Shown here one piece after another: positions 53,063 through 61,802 of a DNA stretch of 64,000 nucleotides (position 1 is its first letter; the number at the start of each line of letters is the position of its first letter). The stretch covers positions 147,752 to 211,751 of the forward strand of contig CAVWYD010000014.1 of NCBI GenBank assembly GCA_963759055.1. Direction: 5' to 3'. Below the pieces are notes generated by a model. It saw only the letters and a program-made list of their open reading frames with translations, made no database searches and was not told where the DNA came from. The DNA comes from Thiosocius sp963759055 (lineage in GTDB: Bacteria; Pseudomonadota; Gammaproteobacteria; Chromatiales; Chromatiaceae). Position numbers and translations under genes: made by a program.

Positions 53063-54153
53063 AAAGAACACTGCTGCTGAATCCGGGGCCGGTGACACTG
53101 AGCGAACGTGTAAGACAGGCCCTGTTGAGGGAAGATGTCTGCCATCGCGAACCCGAGTTTGCGCAATTGGTACTCGGTGTGAAGACCTCTCTAGCTCAGA
53201 TCTACGGCGCGGATCAGGCAGGTTTTGAGGCCGTCATATTGACCGGCTCCGGCACTTGTGCAGTGGAAGCCATGATATCGAGCCTGGCGCCCAGGGAGGC
53301 CGTTACCCTTGTCGTAAGCAACGGAGTTTACGGGGAGCGCATCGCGGATATGTTGCGCATTCGCGACAGGCCGCAGGTGGAGGTCAGGGCCGAATGGACG
53401 AACCCGATGGATCTGGGAGCGGTGGAGGCGGCCTTCGGGACTGACCCCGAAATCTCCCACGTGGTGGCTGTGCACAACGAGACCACTACAGGAAGGTTGA
53501 ACGACATTCAGGCCTTGGCGGATCTGTGTCAGCGTTACGAGAAATGGCTGATGCTGGACGTGGTCTCGAGCTTTGGCGCCGAGGCTATCGATTTCGAGCA
53601 CCCCAGCCTTTTGGCGGCGGGCTCAACGGGAAACAAGTGTCTGCACGGAATCGTGGGTGTTGCCTTTGTGATGGTGCGGCAGTCATACATGGCACGCTTC
53701 CCCTCCCAGGCCGATTCCATGTATCTGGACCTGTATAGCTACCAGGATGCTCAACAATCGGGCTTCTCACCATTTACTCAGGCGACCCATGCCTTCTTTG
53801 CCCTGGAGGAGGCGTTGGCGGAGTTAGGTGAGCAGGGGGGGTGGCAGGCAAGGCGCGAGCGATATAGGCAGCTTTCCCAGCGCCTGCGCCAGGCGCTGGC
53901 CGGTTTAGGGACTCCACTGCTGCTGGGCGAAGCCGCCTGTTCCTCGATGATATCGTCTTTTGCTCTGCCGGAAGGCTGGGCTTTCGATGCAATGCATGAC
54001 CGACTGAGGCGGGCCGGTTTCGTCATCTATGCGGGGCAGGGTGGCCTGTATCGCTCGACTTTTCGCATATCCACGATGGGTTGCATCCGCGACGACGACA
54101 TGGACCGGTTAATCGATGTGCTGTTGAGCATGCTGAACGAGGCTGGGACATGA
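53059..54153 (+). CDS. phnW: 2-aminoethylphosphonate-pyruvate transaminase
   Basis: 364 residues, fold type I PLP enzyme interconverting phosphonoacetaldehyde and 2-aminoethylphosphonate. Start region KRTLLLNPGPVTLSERVRQA and the PLP lysine in STGNKCLHG fit PhnW. GTG start at 53059 overlaps the ppd stop (GTGA). As the third gene of a pepM-ppd-phnW operon it acts in the synthetic direction here, making AEP; no phosphonatase (phnX) is present. Confidence 0.93.
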   Translation: MKRTLLLNPGPVTLSERVRQALLREDVCHREPEFAQLVLGVKTSLAQIYGADQAGFEAVILTGSGTCAVEAMISSLAPREAVTLVVSNGVYGERIADMLRIRDRPQVEVRAEWTNPMDLGAVEAAFGTDPEISHVVAVHNETTTGRLNDIQALADLCQRYEKWLMLDVVSSFGAEAIDFEHPSLLAAGSTGNKCLHGIVGVAFVMVRQSYMARFPSQADSMYLDLYSYQDAQQSGFSPFTQATHAFFALEEALAELGEQGGWQARRERYRQLSQRLRQALAGLGTPLLLGEAACSSMISSFALPEGWAFDAMHDRLRRAGFVIYAGQGGLYRSTFRISTMGCIRDDDMDRLIDVLLSMLNEAGT

Positions 54154-54270
54154 AAGGTCTCTTGGCGGGTCTTCGTTGCCACGGGTGACATTTGGGGTCA
54201 GCGTGGAAATTTCGTGTGGCCGGATCGTGAGGCCCTCAGCTCCTGACGCAAAAGACCTGCCTGCGCTATA

Positions 54271-54501
54271 GTCGGCAGTCCTTACTCACGCCGTCCTAAC
54301 TTCGCAGAAAACGCGGAAAATCCATTCCGGGCAACAGTCCCGGCCGAACCTTTTCCTGGGGCGGTGGCTCAAGGGGTTGTCCTGGTGTTTGCGAAGGAAT
54401 TCAGCGGATTATGAAGCAGTGGGGTTGGGATGCCCACGGGGATCAGTGCGTTTGGTGCTTGGGGGAGAGGAGGGGGGTCGCTTCGATTTTCGCAGCGGTT
54501 G
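54271..54501 (+). repeat. Dispersed ksgA-start repeat, copy 10 (subtype B)
   Basis: Complete: left arm (CCTAACTTCGCAGAAAACGC), ksgA core (CTGGGGCGGTGGCTCAAGGG), subtype B middle (GTCCTGGTGTTTGCGAAGGA, GATGCCCACGGGGATCAGTG) and right end (TCGCTTCGATTTTCGCAGCG). Confidence 0.9.
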
Positions 54502-54551
54502 AGAAGGCGGCTTTCGAGCAGGCGGTCTCGACCATGGGTTTGGTAGGCAAA

Positions 54552-55058
54552 TCAGAAACGCTCGAGCATCTCTTTGCGATAAGAATCCGTCGTGACGGTG
54601 ATCCCAAGATCCTCTATTCGCTGCTCCAAAGCCCGAAGCTCTAGGCCAATGGTATCCATGGTGATGGTGTTGTCATCAAGTTCATACAGCTGCTGGGAGC
54701 CACGATAAAAGAAATACATGATCGCGATCGCCTCAGGATCGTTTTCTTCGACAAGCGGTTTGATTTTTCTTTGCTTACGATAGATCTGATTCAGCTGTTG
54801 CTTGAGATCCCAGACGTATACGACCTCGCGCAGATACGGGTGTTGTCGTAGCTTGATCAGCGTCAACACGACCACAGCTGCACCGACGACAACACCCGCT
54901 ACATTCAGCCAAAAATGTGACTCGCCGGGCGTACCCAGGAGTGCGATAAGAAGTGTCGATGTACTAAGTGAAACGATGGTAAGCACAACCACGATCGCAA
55001 CGAATACGATCCTGAAGCGCTGTCGATACTGAGACTTGTCGATGTCTTTCAAATGCAT
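54552..55058 (-). CDS. DUF3087 domain protein, two-helix membrane protein
   Basis: 168 residues: LKDIDKSQYRQRFRIVFVAI at the start, two transmembrane helices (about 16-42 and 50-72), then a cytoplasmic helical domain (WDLKQQLNQIYRKQRKIKPL, YFFYRGSQQLYELDDNT). Matches DUF3087, of unknown function. Confidence 0.85.
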   Translation of the reverse strand: MHLKDIDKSQYRQRFRIVFVAIVVVLTIVSLSTSTLLIALLGTPGESHFWLNVAGVVVGAAVVVLTLIKLRQHPYLREVVYVWDLKQQLNQIYRKQRKIKPLVEENDPEAIAIMYFFYRGSQQLYELDDNTITMDTIGLELRALEQRIEDLGITVTTDSYRKEMLERF

Positions 55059-55170
55059 ATGGAACCTTCCTTCGGTAGCGTCCGCTGGGCCCGTGAAGCC
55101 GCCAATGCGAAACCCTCAACAGTTACTTGGTGATACGCCCGTCCGCGACCGCATTTTGATCGTCAACACC

Positions 55171-55310
55171 ACTCTGGCTCAAGGGGGAGTCCTGGTGTTT
55201 GCGAAGGAATTCAGCGGATTATGAAGTAGTGCGTTGGGAATGCCCACGGGGATTAATTGGTTAGGCGTGCATGGGAGAAGAGAGTGGGTCGCTTCGATTT
55301 TCGCGGCGGT
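55171..55310 (+). repeat. Dispersed repeat, copy 11 (subtype B, core truncated)
   Basis: Only the end of the ksgA core remains (CTGGCTCAAGGGGG), then subtype B middle (GTCCTGGTGTTTGCGAAGGA, TTGGGAATGCCCACGGGGAT) and intact right end. 40 bp upstream of MITE copy 4. Confidence 0.87.
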
Positions 55311-55348
55311 TCGGATGGTCACGTGACGGGTTCCTACTAGATGTTATC

Positions 55349-55500
55349 CTGTTGAATTGCGTGCTCGTTCGACCCAGATTTGCATACTTGCGTGGACCAC
55401 CGCGAGTCATGCATTCCTTCGAGGTTTCAAATAGATGGATTTTCGTCGTCGGGGCAAGCTTCGATGCAAAAGTGGTTCGATGTTCACGCAATTCAACAGT
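55349..55500 (-). mobile_element. MITE, full copy 4 (inverted)
   Basis: Terminal repeats CTGTTGAATTGC / GCAATTCAACAG are perfect over 12 bp. The interior is the reverse complement of copies 1-3 (CCAGATTTGCATACTTGCGT, CAAGCTTCGATGCAAAAGTG). No coding capacity. Confidence 0.9.
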
Positions 55501-55633
55501 CCTGGACTCGGAAATACCCCGGGCCGATCATGCCGACCCAGTTATAACCCTTCGCGAAACGCCGCTTTGGCGTGCGGTTTTCGGGTGATAGTTGCCGGAT
55601 CGTGTTACCCAGATTCAGGAAGGCAGCCTGCCT

Positions 55634-57049
55634 ATGCAATTCGACAATACCTATGCCCGTCTGTCGGAAGGTTTTTATGCCCGTTTACAGCCGGAACCTT
55701 CGCCAGATCCCCACTTGCTGGCTTGGAACGAGGAACTCGCACAGGAACTGGGCCTGCAGGAATTCGCTGATGATCCGGCCCGTCTAGCCCGGTTGTTTGG
55801 TGGCAATGAGTTGTTGCCTGGTAGTGAGCCGATCGCCCTGGCTTACGCCGGTCATCAGTTTGGCAACTTCGTCCCCCAGTTGGGTGATGGCCGGGCGCTC
55901 CTGCTTGGCGAATTGCTGAGTTCGGCGGGCAGGCGGCTTGATGTTCAGCTCAAGGGTTCAGGCCAGACCCCATTTTCGCGCCGTGGCGATGGTCGCGCAG
56001 CACTTGGGCCTGTAATCAGGGAGTACCTGGTCAGCGAGGCGATGCATCGTATGGGGGTGCCGACCACACGGGCTCTGGCGGCGGTAAGTACCGGCGGGTT
56101 TGTGTTGCGGGACGGGCGTCTGCCCGGTGCGGTGCTCACGCGCGTGGCGTCCAGCCACATTCGTGTCGGCACCTTTGAATTCTTTGCTGCACGGCGCGAC
56201 AAGGAGGCGCTTCAGACCCTCGCCGATTATGCGATTGCGCGCCACTATCCGGAGGTCTTGGATGAGCCTCAACCCTTGGTGGCTTTTTTTGCCAAAGTAC
56301 TCGAGGCGCAAGCCAGCCTGGTTGCCCATTGGATGGGGCTGGGGTTCATCCACGGGGTGATGAATACGGACAATACCTCGATTTCAGGTGAGACTATCGA
56401 CTACGGTCCTTGTGCCTTCATGGACGAATTTGATTATCACAAGGTGTTCAGCTCTATTGATCAGTTCGGTCGTTACGCGTACGGCAACCAGGGACAAATG
56501 GCGCATTGGAATCTGGCGCGCCTCGCCGAAACCCTGATGTTGCTGGACGATTCCAGATCCTTGTTCGAGGAGCAGTTGGCACGATTTCAGCCCTTGTTCG
56601 AGGCGCAGTTCATACAGCGCATGGCGCGCAAGCTGGGCCTGCAGGACTTGCAGGAGGGTGACGACCAGTTGATCACCCGCTGGTTGCAGCAGATGCAGGA
56701 ACAGGAGTTGGATTTCACACTCAGTTTTCGCCATCTGGCCGATCGTGTTGATGCCGATGACACGGCAGACTTTGGCGATTTTGAAACTGAGTGGCGGCGG
56801 CGTTTGCAGGCACAAAAGCTATCGGCGAGTGAGGTCAAAGAGGCAATGAACCAGGTGAATCCCTTGTTCATCCCGCGCAATCACCAGATAGAACGTGCCA
56901 TCGATGCGGCGATCGAAGGCGATATGTCTGTATTCAATGAATTGCGCCAAGTGTTGCTGAAACCGTTTGGAGCGCAGCCGGACTTGGGCGTTTACGCTGA
57001 ACCGCCACGCCCGGCCGAACGTGTGATTGAGACCTTCTGCGGCACTTGA
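55634..57049 (+). CDS. selO: Protein adenylyltransferase SelO
   Basis: SelO/YdiU pseudokinases transfer AMP from ATP to protein Ser/Thr/Tyr residues in redox stress. 471 residues: YAGHQFGNFVPQLGDGRA, LDVQLKGSGQTPFSRRGDGR, then FIHGVMNTDNTSISGETIDY with the catalytic DN-type motifs (NTDN, DYGPCAFMD). No selenocysteine; the C-terminal Cys (ETFCGT) is the usual Cys version of the terminal motif. Start at ATG 55634; the open frame extends to 55592. Confidence 0.95.
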   Translation: MQFDNTYARLSEGFYARLQPEPSPDPHLLAWNEELAQELGLQEFADDPARLARLFGGNELLPGSEPIALAYAGHQFGNFVPQLGDGRALLLGELLSSAGRRLDVQLKGSGQTPFSRRGDGRAALGPVIREYLVSEAMHRMGVPTTRALAAVSTGGFVLRDGRLPGAVLTRVASSHIRVGTFEFFAARRDKEALQTLADYAIARHYPEVLDEPQPLVAFFAKVLEAQASLVAHWMGLGFIHGVMNTDNTSISGETIDYGPCAFMDEFDYHKVFSSIDQFGRYAYGNQGQMAHWNLARLAETLMLLDDSRSLFEEQLARFQPLFEAQFIQRMARKLGLQDLQEGDDQLITRWLQQMQEQELDFTLSFRHLADRVDADDTADFGDFETEWRRRLQAQKLSASEVKEAMNQVNPLFIPRNHQIERAIDAAIEGDMSVFNELRQVLLKPFGAQPDLGVYAEPPRPAERVIETFCGT

Positions 57050-57106
57050 TGGAGATATCCGGGCGAGGTCTGGTGATGGTTTCCGGTCTGATTGGAGGAA
57101 TAGGGC

Positions 57107-57745
57107 ATGATGTCCAGGACGAGAAGACAGTTTTTGGTCGGTGCCGCCGGTCTTTTTACGACACTGGCGCTGCCGCCATCGGCCCGTGCGGCACTGCTTA
57201 CACCGCGTCAGCCGGCGGGGCCGTTCTACCCAACGGAACTGCCACTCGACGATGATAACGACCTGGTCCAGGTCGCCGGGCAGGAAAAGGTCGCCAATGG
57301 GCAGATCAGTGATCTCAGTGGCCGGCTGTTCGATCGCAACGGCCGGCCGCTGGCCGGTATGCGCATCGAGATCTGGCAGTGCGATGCGCATGGCCGCTAC
57401 CGCCACCCGCGTGATCCGGGGCGGCGACCGATCGATCCCGGTTTTCAGGGCTTTGGCCATACGCTGACCGACGGTGACGGCCGTTACCGCTTCCGCACTA
57501 TCCGCCCGGTGCCGTATCCGGGGCGCGCGCCGCACATCCATGTTGCAGTCCGGCCGCGTGGCGCCGAGCCGTTCGTGACCCAGCTGTACGTTGCGGGCGA
57601 ATCGCGCAATGCCGATGATTTTCTGTTCCGTCGCATACCGGTCGAACAGCGCGCGCGCGTCCTGGCCGAATTTGTGCCGGGCGCGGATACAACCGCACCG
57701 CTGCGGGCAGAATGGGACATCTTGCTCGGGGTTGCCGCGAGTTGA
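57107..57745 (+). CDS. Intradiol dioxygenase-like protein, Tat-exported
   Basis: 212 residues. Tat signal SRTRRQFLVGAAG, then an intradiol ring-cleavage dioxygenase fold: PAGPFYPTELPLDDDNDL, GRLFDRNGRPLAGMRIEIWQ, CDAHGRYRHP and the iron-binding YPGRAPHIHVAV (Tyr and two His). Similar secreted proteins (protocatechuate 3,4-dioxygenase beta-like) have unproven substrates. GGAGG before the ATG. Follows selO by 57 bp. Confidence 0.88.
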   Translation: MMSRTRRQFLVGAAGLFTTLALPPSARAALLTPRQPAGPFYPTELPLDDDNDLVQVAGQEKVANGQISDLSGRLFDRNGRPLAGMRIEIWQCDAHGRYRHPRDPGRRPIDPGFQGFGHTLTDGDGRYRFRTIRPVPYPGRAPHIHVAVRPRGAEPFVTQLYVAGESRNADDFLFRRIPVEQRARVLAEFVPGADTTAPLRAEWDILLGVAAS

Positions 57746-57880
57746 ACGGTCGGTGAGCAGTCGGATGTGGCGGCGCACCGCGCGCCTGATTGCCTTCAGC
57801 CGGGCGCTGTTGGCCTGTGCTCCCCTTCCATCCTTGATACTCGACCATCCGCGATATCGAGTAACTGATTTGGAGGACTG

Positions 57881-58447
57881 TCAGGATTCGTGGCTGGGGC
57901 GTGCGGGAGGCAGACGGCAAAACCCCTGGGGAGCTACATTCAGTGCATCGTTGAATTTGCTGGAGAGGTTCTGGAAGGCGATGAGGCCGGTGAGCTCGAC
58001 CAATGCGTCGTCGTCGAAGTGTTCCTTAACCCGTGCCATGAGTTTGTCGTCAACACGGAGTTCCGAGTGGGTAACGACCTCGGTGTACTCTAGGGCGACT
58101 CGCTCGATCTGATCGAAAAGTGGGCTCTCCTGCCATTCCCGCAGGGCCTCGATCTTGTTTTCCGGAACCCCGCGCTTTTCCAGCATCGCCGAGTTAATGT
58201 CAACGCAGAACTCACAGTGGTTGATCTGGGAGACTCGAACCGTGATCAGGGATCTCAATACCGGGGAGAGTGGCGAGCCTTTCCGATCCAACGCCCCGTA
58301 CAACAGAGCCAGGGTGGCGAACACCCACGGCGAGCGACCCCACAGCATTCCAGGCGCCAGGACCTTACCGTAACGACGTTTCTGGTTCCAGAAGAACAGG
58401 CGGATGAACCAGGGATACTCTTTGGTGGGCTTGGTGTTGGCGTGCAT
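57881..58447 (-). CDS. Carboxymuconolactone decarboxylase/AhpD-like protein
   Basis: 188 residues from ATG 58447: LRSLITVRVSQINHCEFCVD holds the CxxC redox pair of AhpD-type proteins, followed by MLEKRGVPENKIEAL and VALEYTEVVTHSELRVDD. This fold acts as a peroxidase or reductase partner with alkyl hydroperoxides. The physiological partner is unknown. The frame is open to 58510 but without family similarity. Confidence 0.88.
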   Translation of the reverse strand: MHANTKPTKEYPWFIRLFFWNQKRRYGKVLAPGMLWGRSPWVFATLALLYGALDRKGSPLSPVLRSLITVRVSQINHCEFCVDINSAMLEKRGVPENKIEALREWQESPLFDQIERVALEYTEVVTHSELRVDDKLMARVKEHFDDDALVELTGLIAFQNLSSKFNDALNVAPQGFCRLPPARPSHES

Positions 58448-58573
58448 GAGGTTCTCGTTACGGTTGGTCTTAAAGAGAGAAAGACCGGATTCAGTCGATC
58501 TTTTCACCAATTGGCAGATCGGTGGACTTCCATTTGCCGATAGTCCGGCAGATTACACGGCCCGGGATTTTTT

Positions 58574-59566
58574 CTATGCAATAGTCGATGGGTCTGGGCA
58601 GGTGCGTCGCGCGTCTCCAGCACCCAGGGCATCGATACTCTGCATTTCATCATCGCTGAGCTCAAAGTCGTAGATGTCACGGTTCTCGGCCATGCGCTTC
58701 TCTTTCGAAGTCTTCGGTAGTGCGGTGCGACCGCTCTGCACGTGCCAACGCAGTACAACCTGCCCCGGGGTCTTGCCATGCTGTGCGGCAATGGTTCCCA
58801 GTACGGTGTCGTTTAGCATGCCGAAGGCGCCGCTCGCAAAAGGCGCATAAGCGGTCACCACGATGCCCTGTTCGTTGCAGAAAGATTCCAGCTCAGGATC
58901 ACGGCAGTATGGATGGATCTCGACCTGGTTAACGGTGGGACGAAGTTCCGGCTCCGGGACGTCTTCCATGAGCTGACGTAGGTGAGAGATTGTGAAGTTA
59001 GACACTCCGATGGCGCGTGCGGCGCCTTTATCGGCGATCTCGCAGAAGGTGCGCCAGATGGTGGCGCGAGCCTTGCGAGGGAAGTTGGGGTCTGTACTGC
59101 TCGGTTGCCCAAAGCCCCCGGGCCAGTGCATCAGTAGCAGATCCACATAGCCAAGGCCCAGGTCGTCGAGGGTGTCGACCATGTCGTCACGGACCTTCTG
59201 GGCGATGTCGTCGACCTTGTCGAAGTCCCAGGTTCGGCGGTGCGAAATGTTGATATGCGGTGGCGCTGCCGGGTGCGCGAGCTTGGTGGTGATAAAAAGG
59301 TCGTCGCGAGTCAGCTCGCCGCTGCTGAAGCGCTGGCCGAGTAGCGTCCCAACAATTCGCTCGGTACCGTAGACCCGCGCGCCATCAAAGGCGCGGTAGC
59401 CGTTATCAAGTGCCAGCGAAACAGCTTGCCAGGCCTGTTCGGGTAGAAAACCCTGGAACTCACTGGCGCCCACCCAATCACCGAAGGCACAACCAAAGGC
59501 CAGGGTGGGCATGGTGACGCCATTGTGCAGGGTGACCATTCGCGCGTTATCCGCTGTTGTGTTCAT
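58574..59566 (-). CDS. Aldo/keto reductase
   Basis: 330 residues, NADPH-dependent TIM barrel. Catalytic tetrad seen: Asp and Tyr in YRAFDGARVYGTERIVG, Lys in LFITTKLAHP, His in VDLLLMHWPG. Later GVSNFTISHLRQL and the cofactor-binding ALPKTSKEKRMAEN. Substrate unknown. About 125 bp upstream of the AhpD-like gene on the same strand. Confidence 0.92.
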   Translation of the reverse strand: MNTTADNARMVTLHNGVTMPTLAFGCAFGDWVGASEFQGFLPEQAWQAVSLALDNGYRAFDGARVYGTERIVGTLLGQRFSSGELTRDDLFITTKLAHPAAPPHINISHRRTWDFDKVDDIAQKVRDDMVDTLDDLGLGYVDLLLMHWPGGFGQPSSTDPNFPRKARATIWRTFCEIADKGAARAIGVSNFTISHLRQLMEDVPEPELRPTVNQVEIHPYCRDPELESFCNEQGIVVTAYAPFASGAFGMLNDTVLGTIAAQHGKTPGQVVLRWHVQSGRTALPKTSKEKRMAENRDIYDFELSDDEMQSIDALGAGDARRTCPDPSTIA

Positions 59567-59645
59567 TTAGTTCTAGCCTTCTGTTGATTAGAGAAAGGGA
59601 CGCTACAAGAGGTTCGCTTAAAGAAGAGACTCGCGGCGAAATCGC

Positions 59646-59873
59646 TGGCAGACCTCATCCCCACTCTTCTAACGCCGTAAAAATCGCAGAAAAACCCCTC
59701 CGGGCAACAGTTCTGGCCGAAACTTTTCCTGGGGCGGTGGTTCAAGGGCTTGTCCTGGTGTTTGCGTGAGAAATGAATGCGTCAAGTTTCGGGTAAAACC
59801 AAAGGCCTGCGCAAATCAGGGTGTTAGAGCTGGGTGGTGGGGAGTTCGAACTCTCATCGATTTTCGCGGCGGT
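59646..59873 (+). repeat. Dispersed ksgA-start repeat, copy 12 (mosaic A/B)
   Basis: Left arm (TCTAACGCCGTAAAAATCGC), ksgA core (TTTCCTGGGGCGGTGG), a short subtype B piece (GTCCTGGTGTTTGCG), then subtype A (GAGAAATGAATGCGTCAAGT, AAGGCCTGCGCAAATCAGGG), and a T-arm-like right end (GGAGTTCGAACTCTC). It is bracketed by a degenerate direct repeat (GGACGCTACAA...TAAAGAAG) at 59592-59626 and 59988-60018. The rest of the 59567-60155 gap holds nothing else recognisable. Confidence 0.88.
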
Positions 59874-60155
59874 GGAGATCGTCCTGGCGGGATACATCGG
59901 CCGGCGTTGACATTTTCGCGGGGAAACGAAAAGTGTTGAGTGGGTATCCGCAGTATGATTGTGCCCTCCGTTCTTAAGTGATAAAAAAAGGACGCTACAA
60001 TAAGTCCATCTAAAGAAGTTGCGGCCAAGTTGGCAACTGCCGCGAGTTGTGTTTGGAAAAACTATTGTCGGGATAGACAGCTGGCGGGAGCCGCAATTTC
60101 ATGCATGGTGTTGGTGCAGCTGCTGATTCGCTTGAGTAAGCCACGAGAAATGGTT

Positions 60156-60525
60156 CTATCCAATCGGCAGTTTCCGGACTCGGATATTCTTCGCAGTGAT
60201 GGTGATCATTGCTCCGTCCATCACTTGCTGTTCAATATGCCTCCAGCTTTCTATCAATAACGAAGCCAGCTCGTTACCGCGCAGTCCTTCGATACGAACT
60301 CTTATCGTGGACGGAAATTGTCGCGCCTGTTACTGCGAGATGGGCATGAAAATCAGAATCGAGAGTTACGATGATTCGCCGTTCAGCGCGACCTTTCTGG
60401 ATGATTTCAACGTCAGTCGCATTAGACATTCCGATGTCGCCAACGTGGACTGTGTCCCAGCCATACACATTTAGTGACTCCGTCGTAGAACGTGGTATTC
60501 CCTGATCAAGTAGCAAACGTGTCAA
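60156..60525 (-). pseudogene. DUF5615 (PIN-like) toxin gene, frameshifted
   Basis: The open frame (60274-60525) gives TRLLLDQGIPRSTTESLNVY, then VHVGDIGMSNATDVEI and RRIIVTLDSDFHAHLAVTGA, the DUF5615 PIN-like toxin domain, and then ends in atypical residues. In another frame the family continues directly: FPSTIRVRIEGLRGNELASL and a stop at 60156. The break is at about 60338 (one extra or two missing bases). Antitoxin-like DUF433 gene overlaps at its 5' end. Confidence 0.75.
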
Positions 60526-60755
60526 GCAGCACCCCTCGCTATAACTTCATCATCCAGATTTTGCGCCGCAAACTCCAAAGACTGGCGGATATCTTCATCG
60601 GTCAGTTCGGGATACTCTTTTTTCAGTTCTTCTCGATTTGGGTAAATTGCGACCGCCTCTACGACCCGACGAACAGTCAACCTCATTCCTCTTACACAAG
60701 GTTGACCGTTTAGGATTTCGGGATTTATCGTTATCCTGTCAAGCTTGACGTTCAT
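60522..60755 (-). CDS. DUF433 family antitoxin
   Basis: 77 residues from ATG 60755 (GGAG upstream): ITINPEILNGQPCVRGMRLT, VRRVVEAVAIYPNREELKKE, YPELTDEDIRQSLEFAA. This is the DUF433 helix-turn-helix antitoxin. It overlaps the DUF5615 toxin frame by 4 bases (ATGA), the normal operon order for this module. Confidence 0.88.
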   Translation of the reverse strand: MNVKLDRITINPEILNGQPCVRGMRLTVRRVVEAVAIYPNREELKKEYPELTDEDIRQSLEFAAQNLDDEVIARGAA

Positions 60756-60889
60756 TGTGATATCTCCATGGGGTAGGGCGGGGGAAATGCCAATATAAAA
60801 ATTATCGCTTTTTTGTTTGCGATATTCCATAGTCACTCTGTATGTGCATTTTTTGGGGCTCATGGTTTTTGGCGACTGAGGTAAATCCA

Positions 60890-61104
60890 ATGGCGGATGA
60901 AGTTCAGTGCACTGATATAGAGCTCAATGTTTCTCTTGCCGGTGGCAGGAGGATCTCTGTTCCTCTAGCTTGGTTTCCTCTTCTTGCAAATGCCACGCCT
61001 GCCGAGAGCAACAGCCAGGCTGATTTAGGTGATGGCCAGGGTATTATACCGACGAAGATTTTAGTTTCAGTGGACTCCTTGAAGGTACTCGGCTCGACGG
61101 ATAA
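60890..61104 (+). pseudogene. DUF2442 family gene, frameshifted
   Basis: Starts at ATG 60890 with IELNVSLAGGRRISVPLAWF, PLLANATPAESN and GDGQGI, matching DUF2442 (often an antitoxin-type partner). From about 61045 the frame must shift by one base to continue with YYTDEDFSFSGLLEGTRLDG, the expected end (EDISVEGLL-type), stopping at 61102-61104. The unshifted frame runs to 61123. Divergent from the DUF433 gene. Confidence 0.6.
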
Positions 61105-61341
61105 CAGGCATAGAGAACACTGACAAACATACTGGTTGCAACGGGGGATTGAGGAATACTGCTCGTCTGCCCAGTGTGAATGGGGACAGCTAGCCAGCAG
61201 TTTTGATAAAAGACATCGCTGTTAAAATATCAAAGAAATCAGAGAGTAAGGCTATTCGCTAATTGTAGGATAGGAATATTATGCCTAATTGAGTGGCATA
61301 GCGAGTGGCATAAGCTCTAAGTTATTGAAATATAAGGAGTG

Positions 61342-61393
61342 GCAGCGGCCTGCAAAGCCGTGTACCTCGGTTCGATTCCGGGCTCAGCCTCCA
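61342..61393 (+). other. tRNA-Cys 3' fragment, probable att site
   Basis: The sequence encodes the anticodon arm (5-bp stem, loop CTGCAAA, anticodon GCA), a well-formed T arm (CTCGG-TTCGATT-CCGGG), the 3' acceptor strand CTCAGCC and TCCA. The matching 5' acceptor strand GGCTGAG and D arm are absent upstream. A 3' tRNA fragment like this is what an integrase leaves when a genomic island enters a tRNA gene. Direct repeats GAGTGGCATA (61291 and 61303) lie just before it. Confidence 0.75.
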
Positions 61394-61802
61394 TCAATTA
61401 AATCAATTAGATAGTGCGCTTACTTAGTGTTTTTTCTAGAGTTATATTTTACGGAAAAGTTCGTGAAATCTCGTCTAAGCAAGCCTAACACAGTCTGACG
61501 ACGCTACTCTATCGAGTGGCAAGAATTCGTGTGTGCCGCCTTTATATAGCGCTACTTCATCCGGTGGGTCTTGAATTCTTGCTGACACCAGAGTGGGGAG
61601 TGGGCGAGTCTGCGGCTGTCCTGCCGCAAGTTTTGAGCCAGTTGTAGTGGACAGTTACATTGACCGGATGCATGGTGGCATTTACTCTCCATATGCCCGG
61701 AGGGGATCAAAACCTGTGATAGGAACGATGAGAGGGCCACCTCGGAACAGTACGACTCACAGTCGCTGCATCGAGCTTGCCTGCAATGGTTAGCGATCAG
61801 TC
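61394..61802. other. Intergenic, no gene seen
   Basis: About 410 bp after the tRNA fragment, AT-rich at first. Short frames here have no family features. No repeat copy. Confidence 0.4.

Noticed and set aside
3292..59873. CRISPR array
   Set aside because: Repeats are long, kilobases apart and not regularly spaced, and no cas genes are present.
61342..61393. Functional tRNA-Cys gene
   Set aside because: The 5' acceptor strand and D arm are missing, so it cannot fold as a full tRNA.
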